A model generated the notes under the pieces. It did no database searches and was not told where the DNA came from. It saw nothing but the letters and a program-made list of their open reading frames with translations. Below, piece by piece: positions 46,926-58,400 of a stretch of DNA of 64,000 nt. Origin of the DNA: Viola odorata (Eukaryota; Streptophyta; Magnoliopsida; Malpighiales; Violaceae); contig OY829545.1 of NCBI GenBank assembly GCA_963691705.1, positions 42,581,475 to 42,645,474 of the forward strand, given 5' to 3'. The position numbers were made by a program, and so were the translations under genes. Positions within the stretch are counted from its first letter, which is position 1. The number at the start of each line of letters is the position of its first letter.

Positions 46926-48677
46926 TGATCGTCACTCAAATACAATTTATAATGCCTAAATATATGTGCACAATTGATATGTGTACAGTGGTAGTCAGGG
47001 TCGAACACAGGGATTGGGAGAGACTGATTCAAGGTCTTGAATTAAAACACAGAACAAAAGCATAGAAATGTAACAAGGGAGGGAGGGAGGGAGGGGGGGG
47101 GGGGGGGGGGGGGGGGGGTTTAGTTGACTAAGCAAGTTAGCCAAGAGAGATTTGGAGCTAACAATTCTAACTATGAAAGCAATGATCGGGGCCTCGATAG
47201 TGAAACTTGAATCGCGGTCCCGAAAGGTAAAAGATGGCAAATCAATGATTAGGGTTAGAACAATAAGGCAGAGAGACAAGTAAACACAATAAGTCAAATA
47301 GAGAGGAAGATCTTAGCAAAGGATATTCTTAGGTTGCATTTGGGGGCTCGATCGTCATCAGCGCAAGGGTATTCTATTCATGTGACAGATATGACATAGG
47401 GACCAGATTCCTCGGATATCCCTTACTTTCCTCTTAAGAGAAACTACCCCCCGTTTCCACATATGAGGTAGTCTTGACAGCCCGCCATCCCTCCAGGCAC
47501 GAATGCGGGTGGGCAATACTTAGGTTGCCCATGAAGACAAGAAAAGACACATCTAGAGCTAAAGGTCCCTCAGTTTGTCAGGCTTGTGACCCCGCTCTAA
47601 TCAACTACGAACCCTAGCTAGGCGAGACCATTTCGACAGGATTACTCCTAGACTAGGTGCCTACTTGTACCATGCAACTTCCCGACACGTTCCCATCACA
47701 TGGACGACAACAATCACACAAGAAAATTATCAGTTGATCAAGCCTCTAATTATCTCAAGTGAAAATGTAATTAAAATGATAAGCAATTGAATATGGCAGA
47801 AAGAGTATATTAAGCACGTTTAGGCCTCGAATCTACCCTTGCAACGCTTGAATTACCTTTGCTAAGAACTAAGGATTTTGCTACTCATGCTTGAAGAGAA
47901 ATTCATCATAAATATAAAGAACATAATAAGTAAAGAAATAAGTTTAAGGGAAGAAAACTTGATTACTAAAGGCCAGAGCAATGCTCCGATTTGCTACAAA
48001 AATGCTTCAAGCCCGGCGGCTAAGGAGAAGGATGCTAACAAGAACTAGAGAGATAAAACTAGAGAGAAGTCTAGAGTATGTAGATTAATTCTAATACACC
48101 AAGCCTACTTTCTTTCTCTCCTAGAATTCCTATTTAACTTAGAAATTACAAGCATAAAATATCTTCCAGCCCAACTAGGGGACAAAATCCATTTAAGGAA
48201 ACTCTTACACAAAGCAAACATGCTCTTTAAAGCACAAAACAGAAAAGCACAAAGCTGGTGGCAGAAGTCTGGTTTGCCCAGCTTTGGCAAATCGGGAGCA
48301 GGCTTTAGCAGACTTGAGGTCTGACATGGAGAGATGGAGATAAACTCTGGGACTCGTGTAGAACTCTCTGAAAAGTGTCGGAGGGCACACGTGGAAACTT
48401 TAGCAAGAGGACATGTGGAAATGCCAATCTTTACCCTTCGGGGTCTCGAATCGAGAATCCTTGTCGGGACCTTGAAGGCTATCTTGGTATCAGGACCTCG
48501 ACTTTGGTCTTGAAGCTCGAATTCGCACAAAAATGCTCCTAAAACGTGTGTTTTCGCATAAACTCCCTTTCTAGGCCTAGATCTGCAATAGTGATGAAAA
48601 TAAGGGTAAATTAGCAGAATCATGCCTTAAATCGATGGAATAATAGGGGGAAAATCATGCATAAATACACGCTATCA
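46926..48677 (-). repeat. Element A 5' LTR
   Basis: 1752 bp, TGATCGTCACTC... to ...GCTATCA, partner of 12617-14337. Much of the length difference is the expanded G tract at 47077-47118. Motif TCGGGACCTTGA is at 48464-48475. Confidence 0.93.
47077..47118 (+). repeat. (GGGA)n and poly(G) tract in the element A LTR
   Basis: Four GGGA units followed by 26 consecutive G. The other LTR has 13 G and no GGGA units. It should form a G-quadruplex on the plus strand. Exact length may be affected by sequencing. Confidence 0.85.
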
Positions 48678-48682
48678 AGGAT

Positions 48683-50050
48683 CGTCCTTTGAGACCTCTA
48701 GGATTTTGTAGCTCTGAATTGACTTCCTAGTCACTGGAATTGAGTTGGATGTTTCTGCAATTGATAATAATTAAAAATAAAAATTGACAATTAAAAGAAG
48801 TCTTGGTCAAGATTGAGTCTTGGCCTAGATTGATTGTTGGAACTTAAATTCAGAAGGGAGAAATTCCTGGCAAGGGCGAGTTCGTGAGCTTTTATCCGCA
48901 TACTTCGATCATTGATTCAAGGGTGTTTAACCTCTCTTTTCATAATACTGCTATAGATTAGGAGGTATTCCTTTCCAATCATACTTTCCTCCTTTTGAAA
49001 TCACTCGACGAGAATTCTCTCTCCTTGTGATCCTAATTAGTGGACACCTTGCTGGTTAAAGGATTTATCCGCCTGATTGCTGACTTGAGTCACATGCGCT
49101 TCTACAATGGTACAGGGAAAGCAATATCTAATTCAAGCTACCCCCCTGTCGGGGTCCTAGGGTGTCAACTTGGTCTGAATTATATCCTCCAACTCTTACT
49201 AACTTCAGCGAAGTTAGCTGCCTACTTGGACTCTCTAGTTTCGATTCGTCCATTTTGAGGTTGGCTGCAAGCTAGCTACTAAACCTAAGAGTGATCAGGT
49301 CTTAAGTTTAGTAGGACTCAATTTGTTGAATTAAGGATTAGAGAGATTACGGAAGAAGATGGTCTATGAAGTGTGTTTCGATCTCACGAAGACGGGAATG
49401 ACTGACTCGACCCTTACCAAGAACGAATGATTTAGCTACTAGACATATCGATTAACGAAGAAAAATAATAATTGATGAACATAAAATTGAATTAAATCCG
49501 TGATTTTCAAAGTGAAGAATCACAGAGCAAGGTTTTACAACCCAGGAGCAAGAAGAAGGAAGATGGAAGATGTCCATGATCGGTAACCTTCCCTAGCCTT
49601 TAACCAAGGCTAGAGTCCCCGCCTCTCACGGTTCATTCAAAATCCAAACTTCTCAAAAGATAAAGATAATAACTAAATTGTTCGAATTCAAAAATAAAAT
49701 AAAAATAAAGCTAGGGATAAACGATTGTTTGTTCAAATACAAAATTGGATCACTATCCAAGAGTCCTTCTTGCAAACGCCTCTGCCATCAAAACCGGCAC
49801 CAGTTGTCGTCCTCATCCAAAATGCGTCTACCTTGACTCCATGGCCAACACGTCTCTGTCTTGGCAATCTTGGCCAAGCCTGTGGAAAAGATTGTCCGAT
49901 TATCTGGTACATGCTCCAAAGCTAGCTTTTCCATTAATTCCACCACTTTTATGGATCTCTGCAAAACAGGAGAAATTTGACATAGTTTAAATAGTTTCAC
50001 TACTTAATTTGCCAAGATTAGGTAGTAAAAATATGTGAAAATAATGACCA
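48683..50050 (-). repeat. Element D 3' LTR, remainder
   Basis: Continues the LTR from 12616 after element A: GATCGTCCTTTGAGACCTCT aligns with the corresponding part of the B LTR. It ends with TGACCA before the PPT. Motif copies: a GTCTTGGTCAAGAT variant at about 48800, GTCTTGGCCTAGAT at 48817-48830, and ATCTTGGCCAAGCC near 49867. It is considerably diverged from B. Confidence 0.8.
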
Positions 50051-51148
50051 ATAAAATCTCCCCACACTTAAACAATGCTTGCCCCCAAGCATGACTAACT
50101 CAAAACAAAGAAAAGACACACAAAACAAAAATCAGGACTAACACTTGCACTCAACAATTCACCTCTTTATTCCAGATTTTTCAAATGTATAAGTTTCCAT
50201 GTCCCACTTCCCTATTACCAGGGCCTGCTCAATGCCCTAAGTATCCTAAGTCCACATAATTAAAAATTCCAGGCACTCCTTGACAGAATCATGCAAACAA
50301 GACAAACAACCACTGTTTTCCTTTACTTCTTTATATTCTTGACCACTGCTCTAATTTCATTGCCTTTTATGAGTCTTTACAAAAAAACATATTTCAGGAG
50401 AGATTTGCTAAAAGTTTCTTGGATATTACTGCTTGATGAGGCAGAAATACCAAGACAAACACATAGTTTTTTTTCATTTGTACAAATTTTTTCATCTCCT
50501 TAGTTAGTTCCCTGTTCATTCTGACTTATTGAGGAAAGAATGCCTAGGCAATATTCATCATTTGAAAGACTCAGATTTATATTTTTTTATTCATGGCAGT
50601 TGTATCATCAGGATTTTTTTGAGGTGGACTATGGTGAACAATCTCAGTTTTAGCAGATTCTGTTGTTAAGCACCAGAACTTTTAATCATATGTACCTAGG
50701 ATACTTAAAGAGTACCAGGATTACGTACCCTTGCAAGCATTGAATATGTTAACCCAATTTCCTACCCTAGTAATATGGTCTGGGCTCAATGGCGACTGAT
50801 ACATTCTCAAATCTAGGTAGGAGGCAAACATGGTGTCAAGGTAGGTGCAGTCCAGATTTACACATTCAAAACACGAAATCCTAACTAAAAACACATTGAA
50901 AGCAAACAAAAATCATGCAAAAGACTCTGATAGACTCTTAAAAAAGAAAAAAAAGATGCCAAAAAGAAGGCAAAAAACACACATATTAACATGTATATAC
51001 ATTCAAGAACACATAAAAACTCTCCCCACACTTGAAAGACACATTGTCCTCAATGTGAGAAAGAGTAGACTCTAAAAGAAAAATAAAGAAGAAAATAAAG
51101 AAAAATAGAAAAGACAAAAAGAAAAGAAAGAAACAACCTGGGGGCAGT
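50051..51148 (-). other. Element D 3' non-coding tail
   Basis: The PPT (CTCCCCACACTTAAAC at 50058-50073) is followed by CAATGCTTGCCCCCAAGC, as in B. A second PPT-like tract (51021-51033) and the AGGA stem-loop (51040-51057, CACATTG-TCCT-CAATGTG on the plus strand) lie just after the 3' ORF. No genuine ORF. Confidence 0.75.
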
Positions 51149-51863
51149 TTAGGCGGCAGGATTGGATCCTGCTGCAGATGGTGCAATGGTTGGAGCTGGT
51201 TGTGGGGAGTCCTCTGATGATTCATCTGTTGACTCTAATTCAAAATGTTCATCTACCTTGTGATGTAGACTAGCCATGGCTTTGTGTATGGCATGTAGGA
51301 GAGTGTGGTGATGAACAAGGGAGTCTTCTATCTTTTTGAATATGGACTCTTGTGTATCAAGGAGCTTTTGGAGCTGCTCGTTGGCTGCTATCTGCTAGTC
51401 ATGGAAGAAGTTCTGGTTGTCAACGAAAATTTGCAACATTGCTTGATGGTGGTCGAGGAGCTTCCTCTTCATCATTGGGGTCCTGTGCATGATCTTGGCC
51501 ACTGGCTTGGCCAAGATTAGCTGCCGGGTCTGTCTAATCTTCTGGAAGCTTAACTGGTCTTAGTTTAAAATCACCCTGATACTTCTTCCCATGAAGATGT
51601 TCCTCGACCGGTGTAAAACCTACATTGAAGCACACAAAGCCTTTTTCTAAGTGGAAGTGGCCCATCTGGTCAAAAGCTTTAAGGTCCATAATTTTAACAC
51701 CACAACATTCATGCAATTTGGCAGAACTCAAATCTAGACCCCTAGCAGTCTTGGCAAGATGAGAGATTAGAGTTAGCATGATGAGTTTTGACACTGGTTC
51801 ATATGCTTGAATCTGCCTAACTATCCAATAGCATAAGTTAACTCTTTTACCATGCAACATACA
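51149..51863 (-). pseudogene. Element D 3' ORF, C-terminal part, cut by element E
   Basis: Read minus from 51863: C-M-L-H-G-K-R-V-N-L aligns with C-I-M-H-K-K-K-V-N-L of the B protein, then DLKAFDQMGHFHLEKGFVCF, then an L-G-Q-A-S-G-Q-D segment encoding the motif, and S-N-P-A-A before the stop at 51149. In-frame stops at 51534-51536 and near 51395 disable it. The N-terminal part should lie on the far side of element E. Confidence 0.8.
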
Positions 51864-53364
51864 TGATATGCGTGTGTTTTCTAGATATTTTCTCTCTAAT
51901 TTTGCATGTTTTCCCTCCTTGATGCTACTAACTTGCTCTGTTTTCAATACTTTTTGCCATATCCAGCCCTGGAGGAGAAAAAGGCAGAAAGCACACGTTT
52001 TGGGATGGAATTGAGCAGCTTTGGAAGTCTCCCAGTCTTCGTCGCGGCTTGGATGCGCGCATCCTTGTCCAGCCCTGGACTATCTATGAAGCCGAAAAGT
52101 GTTGCGTTTTGCCCTCGATCAGAAGCCGCACGTGCTTGCAATCCTCCTTGGAGCGCACGAAGAGAGAAGCCAGCAAGATTCCTCTCTGATCCCTTTTGAG
52201 CGTCCTAGGAATATTCTTCCTGGGGCATGCTCCAGCCCAGCTGTCCCTTTCCTCCCATTTTGTCTTCTTCCCTTAGCTGGATTTGTCCTCTAGTTAGCTT
52301 AGGGTTGTATATAAACAGTAACTTTAGGATTTTTAGGGTAAGCAACATTGGTAGGAGGCAAAAATCAGCATACTTTCTATTTTTCAGTCTTCTTTGTGAT
52401 TTGCTCCTCCATCCTCAAGCTGTAGCCGCCGGCCAGCCCTACTCTTTCACCGGAGCTTTTTAGCTCCAGCTGGTATTTAATAGTTTTCTTCCCATTTTCT
52501 TGTTTTCCTTTTATGCTTGCTATCAAATCTATTTATATTTATGTTACTATGCGTATGAGTAGCTAGATCTTTTTGTCTTAGCAAAGGTTTTTCCAAGGGT
52601 TGCAAGGGTAGTTGTGAAGCCTTAATGCTCTTCATAAACTCTTATGCATGTATTTAATCTCTTGCCATTTTACTGTCATATTGCACTGGATCTATAGAAG
52701 CCTGATCAACTGCTGTATTTTCCTTTGTAATTACTGCCATTTCTTTAGAATCAGTAGGCACCTAGCCTGGAGTCATCAGGTTGCTGGTCCAATCCGGCTA
52801 GGGCTGGAGGTTAACTAGGGTGGATCTGACAACGTCTTGCCCTAGACGTGTCTTCCTCCACTTCATGGGCCTCTGGATCTCCCCACAAGCGAACCTTGGG
52901 GAAGGACGGAGTGTCAAGGTCTCGCCCACAAGCGTACCTTGGGCGAGACTTCTCTTACGAAGGTAGACAGGAGGCCTAAGCGTACCTGGCCTCTATAGCA
53001 CGTCTGCACCGTGAGAGTGGAATATCCTTGAGCTGATGACCAACTAGGCCTAGACGCAACCCACAGAATCACTTTGCTAAGACTCTTTCCTATTATCTGA
53101 TTTACCCCTCTTGTGATACTGTTTTATTCCCTTTAGATAATTTTTACTTTATTTAGTTCACTTGTTAGCTTTAGTATCCAAATCTCGCTGGTTAATTTCA
53201 TTAGCCAGCCCAAACCCCCCCAGTGTTACTTGTTACTGTTTAGACCTGGACATACAGTATGAACAGAATATTATCATTAATCCTTGTGGTTTGACTCTGA
53301 TTTGCCCTATACACATTTATTGTGCATTCTGCTAGCAGAAAATATTACTTTTGAGTGACGATCA
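51864..53364 (+). repeat. Element E 5' LTR
   Basis: 1501 bp, TGATATGCG... to ...TGACGATCA. The end matches the reverse complement of the A LTR start, and internal blocks match too (GCATGTTTTCCCTCC, CTGTTTTCAATACT, CACACGTTTTGGGATGG, AGTAGGCACCTAGCCTGG). The start was set where the D ORF homology ends and an A-like TGATA begins. Confidence 0.8.
52308..52315 (+). promoter_or_regulatory. TATA box in the element E LTR
   Basis: TATATAAA in the context AGGGTTGTATATAAACAG, midway through the LTR and in the element's sense, suitable for retrotransposon transcription. Confidence 0.6.
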
Positions 53365-53369
53365 GATTT

Positions 53370-53387
53370 TGGTGCCGTTGCCGGGGA
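53370..53387 (+). promoter_or_regulatory. Element E primer binding site
   Basis: TGGTGCCGTTGCCGGGGA, the Asp-tRNA-type site with one change from that of B and C, 5 bp after the LTR. Confidence 0.9.
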
Positions 53388-53418
53388 TTGACGGTTCTAA
53401 TATTTTGTTTTTCCTTGT

Positions 53419-55021
53419 ATGACCAGGAGATCTGCTTTAGATCTACTACCTTACGATCTAGAGCTCACTAGGACAGAAAGAGAACTCCGAAGGCAAGCCA
53501 GAGGATCATCTCTTCTCCGGAGTAGAGCTCCTGTCCCTCTTCTCGATAGAGACCTTTCAGATCTTGATACTCTTCAAAGTCTGTTTCAGGAAGAAATCGC
53601 ATCTTTACATCGAGCCCTCGATAGTGTTGAGTATATCCAGCTCCCGACATCTGAAATGGAAGATCCATCACCACCTCCTCCTGGAGGAAATGAGGACGTA
53701 GTTCCTCCTGTTGCTCAGACCATCGATGATCTTAATGCTGCCCCAGAAGCGCCCAGCAGCTGCATCGATTGGCCTGAAGTACCTCACGACTGGACACTCA
53801 AGTCCGCTGTCATGCACCATCTCCCTATTTTCCGAGGTGCTACCAAGGAAAATCCTCATCGCCATCTTCAACAGCTCCATTCTATTTGCGAGGCAATGAA
53901 ACCTACGAACGTCAGTATCGAGCAGGCCAAGCTCTGAGCTTTTATGTGGTCACTCAAAGATTTAGCCCTCGACTGGTTTTATGATCTCCCTCCTCGTTCG
54001 ATTCACTCATGGGCTGAGATGACAAAGGCCTTCACGGATAAGTACTACCCTGCATCCAGGGCGATGGTGACAGTCAAGCAACTTGTATCTATTCTTCAGA
54101 AAGAAGACGAGACCCTTGACCAGTACTATGAACGCTTCAAGCGTATGCAAGCCTTGTGTCCCTCTCATAACCTGACCGAGCACGGTTTTATTCAGTACTT
54201 CGCCGAAGGACTGAGACCCCATGATAAAGCCTTGTTGCATGCAGCCGCTAATGGATCCCTTAGTGCTCTCACTCCAGCTGCCGCCAAGGCCATAATTGAG
54301 CTCATGGCCAAAAATGTCATTCTATTGGGAGGGGCAAGTAGCGACCAGAGTGCTCAGGTAGCCGCTATGCAAGGGCAACTGACTTCTATCCAGGGCATGC
54401 TACATACCATGACGTCTCAATAGCCGATCCAGGTCAAGGCATGCCAAATCTGCAATTACACGGATCACCCCACGGATGCTTGTCCTCATATCCCGGACGA
54501 GATCCAAGTGAATGCCGCTGGTTATTACAATTCACCCCCTGGCCAGAACTACAACCAAGGCTGGAAACAACCAAGCCCAGGGTGGGTACCCAGCCCTCAA
54601 CAGCCAAACTCTAATCAACAGCAACATCCTTATGGAAACCACCCCCCTCCTCCCAACATGCAGTACTTTAAACCTCGACCACCGTACCCTAACCAGCAAT
54701 ACCAACCCTCACCACAAATAAATCAACCTTTTCCTTCACCTCCACCACCCGAAGATTGCACTAAATACAAAGACATCATCACAGAAATGCAAAAACAGAT
54801 GGGTACCATGGCAGCCGAAATGAAAGAATTAAAGAACAGAGGCAGACTTCCTGGACAAACCGAAGCAAACCCCAAGCACGAGGCTTGCGCTGTCACTCTC
54901 CGCAGTGGGCGTGAATTGCCATCCAGAGTTAGTCCAGATCTCGACGCCGAACAGACAGTCGAGCCCGGGATTAAGCCAAGAAAAAATGAGACGATTCCAG
55001 ATGTCATGATTGACAGAATAC
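53419..55021 (+). pseudogene. Element E gag
   Basis: Opens with M-T-R-R-S-A-L-D-L-L-P. Then comes an acidic linker, VMHHLPIFRGATKENPHRHL, core WAEMTKAFTDKYYPASRAMV and LCPSHNLTEHGFIQYFAEGL, an intact zinc knuckle C-Q-I-C-x4-H-x4-C near 54450, an Asn/Pro-rich stretch, and N-P-K-H-E-A-C-A-V-T-L-R-S-G-R. Stops: TGA at 53935-53937, where relatives have Arg (CGA to TGA), and TAG at 54421-54423, where Gln is expected. Cut by the hAT MITE at 55022. Confidence 0.9.
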
Positions 55022-55477
55022 CAGTGTTTTAAAAACTGACCCGGCTGACCCGTTGAACTGGATTCAACTGGATTCAACCGGGGTTCGACCGACGTTCGAC
55101 CGGATTGACCCATTGGTACAGTACGAACCGTTCACTCAGCGAACCGTTCGAGATGATTGAACCGGATAAAACCGGATTGAACCGGTGTCTATAATGCGCC
55201 GGCCCATCAAATTTTCTATATTAAAAAAAAAATAAATAAATAACAAAATTAAAAAAAAATAAAAAAATCCAAAACGACGTCGTTTTGGTTTGAGATCGAC
55301 CCAGCCGGGTCGATAGCGGGTCGACCGGGTCACTAGATTTATAAAAATCGGCCGGGTTGAACGGTTTTTTCCGGTTCGATTACAGGTCCGGTCCAAAGGT
55401 TGAACCAACCCGAAATCCTCCTTGGGTCACCGGTTGACCAGTTCGACTGTCGGGTCGGTCCGGTTTTTAAAACATTG
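55022..55477 (+). mobile_element. hAT-type MITE, 456 bp
   Basis: Terminal inverted repeats CAGTGTTTTAAAAAC and, from the other end, CAATGTTTTAAAAACC. The flanks are CAGAATAC (55014-55021) and CAGAATAT (55478-55485), an 8-bp target duplication with one mismatch. CA-TG ends and 8-bp duplications are hallmarks of hAT elements. Subterminal regions are packed with CCGG/TTCGACCGG/GGTTGAAC variants, likely transposase-binding repeats. There is no coding capacity. It split the gag-pol frame of E. Confidence 0.9.
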
Positions 55478-55485
55478 CAGAATAT

Positions 55486-58400
55486 GATCTCCTAGAGGTT
55501 CTCCGAGGAATGACAAGAAGCCCCCAGAATTCACTCAAGAATATATTCATAAGATCCTTGAGCCTCCATTTCTCCAACGGTTGGTCAAATCGAAAAAGGA
55601 GAAGGATGACCGAGAGATATTTGATATGTTCAGTAAGGTTCTTGTCAATATCCCTTTGATTCAAGGAATCAAAAATGTGCCCCGTTATGCCAAGTTCCTC
55701 AAAACTCTTTGCACCAACAAATGTCATTTGGCCTACTGCCCATATCTAACAGAAATTACCTCCGAAATGTAAAAATCAGGGTATGTTTGTTATTCCATGT
55801 AAGATTGGATCGATCGGACTTGGAAAAGCTATGTGCGATCTAGGCGCCGACATAAACGTTATGCCTTTAACAGTTTATAACAGTCTAGGCCTGGGTCCAT
55901 TGAAGGAAACCCGCCTTGTTATCCAGTTGGCCGACTGATCCATTGTCTACCCTGAAGGTATTCTAGAAGATGTCCTCGTGCAAGTAGGAGATTTTCTATA
56001 CCCTGCTGATTTTTATGTTATTGCCATGGCTGAAGCAGAATCAACTAAGCCTTCGGATATTCTCCTTGGACGCCCGTTTCTTGCCACAGCGCATGCTAAG
56101 ATTGATGTTCATGATGCATCGATTACTCTCGAATTTGATGGTGAGATCATCAAATTTAATATGATTGAAGCTATGAGACATCCTACTGATTTTGCCAGCG
56201 TTAACTTCGTCGATGTTATTGACTCCTGTGTTGAGGATGTTTCCGATCCAGCCTTGGACAACCCCCTCCAACTTGCCCTCGAGAAAAGTATTACTTCGGA
56301 AGCACTCGAAGGGATTGCCGTCGCGCAAGTTACCACTCCAGAACTTCATTCTATGGTCGCATCACTTGATGCTCTACCTATTGATCATTCGACATCTCCA
56401 GCCCTCGCTCCCTATAGTGCTGAGCATGTCAAGCTTCCTTCTTCTATCATTCAAGCTCCCGCCCTGGACTTGAAAGAACTACCTTCACACCTGAAGTATG
56501 CCTATCTTGGTGACAACAAGACCCTTCCAGTGATTGTCTCGAACGTATTAAGTGAGAAGGAAGAAACGGAATTGATCGATCTATTGAAAGAATACAAGCA
56601 AGCTATCGGCTGGACTATTGCCGATATCAAGGGCCTGTCTCCAGCCCTGTGCACCCACCGAATCTATCTTGATGATACCAACAAAATAGTTCGTCAGCCT
56701 CAACGTCGGTTGAACCCTCCCATGATGGAAGTAGTGAAGAAAGAAGTGCTGAAATTATTAGATGCTGGTGTCATCTACCCTATATCTGATAGCCCCTGGG
56801 TCAGCCCTATCCAAGTCGTGCCAAAGAAATCTAGCATTACCATCACTCCAGGCCAAGATGGTGAATCCATCCCAATCCGAATCCAAAATAGCTGGAGAGT
56901 GTGTATTGACTATCGGCGTCTCAACGCCGCTATAAGAAAGGATCATTTCCCGCTTCCATTCATCGACCAGATGTTGGAACGTGTCACGGGTAAGACACAC
57001 TACTGCTGTCTAGAAGGCTATTCCGGATTCCATCAGATTCCAGTTGCTCTAGAGGACCAGGAAAAGACCACCTTTACCTGCCCTTTTGGAACCTTCGCGT
57101 ATCGCCGGATGCCCTTCGGTCTTTGTAACGCCCCCGCTACTTTCCAGCGCTGTATGATGAGTATCTTCTCAGAATTCATCGAGGACGGTATAGAGGTCTT
57201 TATGGATGACTTCACGGTATATGGGAATTCTTTCCACGAATGCATCTCCAATTTGAGAAAAGTCTTGCGCCGATGTGTTGAGACCAACCTAGTCCTGAAC
57301 TTTGAAAAATGCCACTTCATGGTCGATCGAGGTCTCGTCCTTGGTCACATTGTATCCAGCAAGGGAATCGAAGTTGATAAGGCCAAAGTTGAGGTGATTG
57401 AATCCCTTCCATACCCATCCAGTGTGCGGGATATTCGCTCCTTCCTCGAACATGCTGGGTTCTATCGATGCTTCATTAAGGACTTCTCAAAAATCTCCAG
57501 GCCCGTGTGCCGACTGCTGCAAAAAGACGTGGAGTTTATATTCGATGAAGAATGCAAGGCTGCGTTTGATTTGCTGAAAAGAAAACTACTTCTGCTCCTA
57601 TCATTCGAGCCCCCGACTGGACCCTTCCATTTGAAATTATGTGTGATGCAAGTAACCAGGCCTTGGGCGCCTTTTTGGGTCAGAAGAAAGACAAAGAAAC
57701 CTATGTTATCTATTACGCGTCTAAACTTCTAGATCCAGCCCAACAAAATTACACCACTACCAAAAAAGAGCTCCTGGCAGTTGTCTATACCCTGGACAAG
57801 TTCCGCCAATATCTCCTTGGGACTCATGTTATAATGTATTCTGATCATTCTGCTCTCCGGTGCTTGTTGACCAAGGCTGATGCCAAGCCACGTCTCATAA
57901 GATGGATCCTCTTACTCCAAGAATTTGATATTTTAATCAAGGACAAGAAAGGATGCGAGAATCGTGTGGCCGACCATCTCAGCAGGCTTCCAGCCCAAGA
58001 CGACAATTCCAAGGAACCCATCCGAGACACCTTCCCGGATGAGTACCTTTGTCTAGCCCAAGCTGTTCAGTATCCATGGTTCTCAGATATAGCTAACTTT
58101 TGTGCCACTGGATCTTTTCCAGCAGATGCTTCAGCTTCAGAGCGAACTCGCATTCAGAAGCAGTCCAAGTATTACATATGGGATAACCCATATCTTTGGA
58201 AGCATTGTTCAGACCAGATTGTTAGGCGGTGTGTTACACTTGATGAAGTGCCCTCGATCCTAAAATTCTGTCATTCCTCAACGGAAGGAGGCCACTTTGC
58301 AGCAAAGAAGACGACCCTCAAGGTGTTGGAGGCTGGATTCTATTGGCCATCAATCTTTAAGGATAGCTACATGTATTGTGCGTCCTGCCCTAGATGCCAG

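Larger units (their letters stand above)
12617..48677 (-). mobile_element. Element A: Athila-type retrotransposon with two nested insertions
   Basis: LTR boundaries are TG...CA and the flanks are identical AGGAT (12612-12616 and 48678-48682). Removing B and C with one target copy each leaves about 13.2 kb in minus orientation: 5' LTR, primer site, gag in three pieces, protease-RT-RNase H-integrase, 3' ORF, long non-coding tail, 3' LTR. Coding regions carry many stops and frameshifts, so it is dead. It is the host of B and C, so it is older than both, and younger than D. Confidence 0.93.
12523..51863 (-). mobile_element. Element D: oldest Athila-type retrotransposon, interrupted
   Basis: Only the 3' part of D is in the window: its 3' LTR (12523-12616 plus 48683-50050), the 3' non-coding segment (50051-51148) and the C-terminal part of its 3' ORF (51149-51863). 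Element A sits in the LTR and element E in the ORF. LTR layout, the 3' ORF and the GGCC-centred motif make it a relative of element B. The gag-pol and 5' LTR should lie beyond E, outside the window. Confidence 0.75.
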
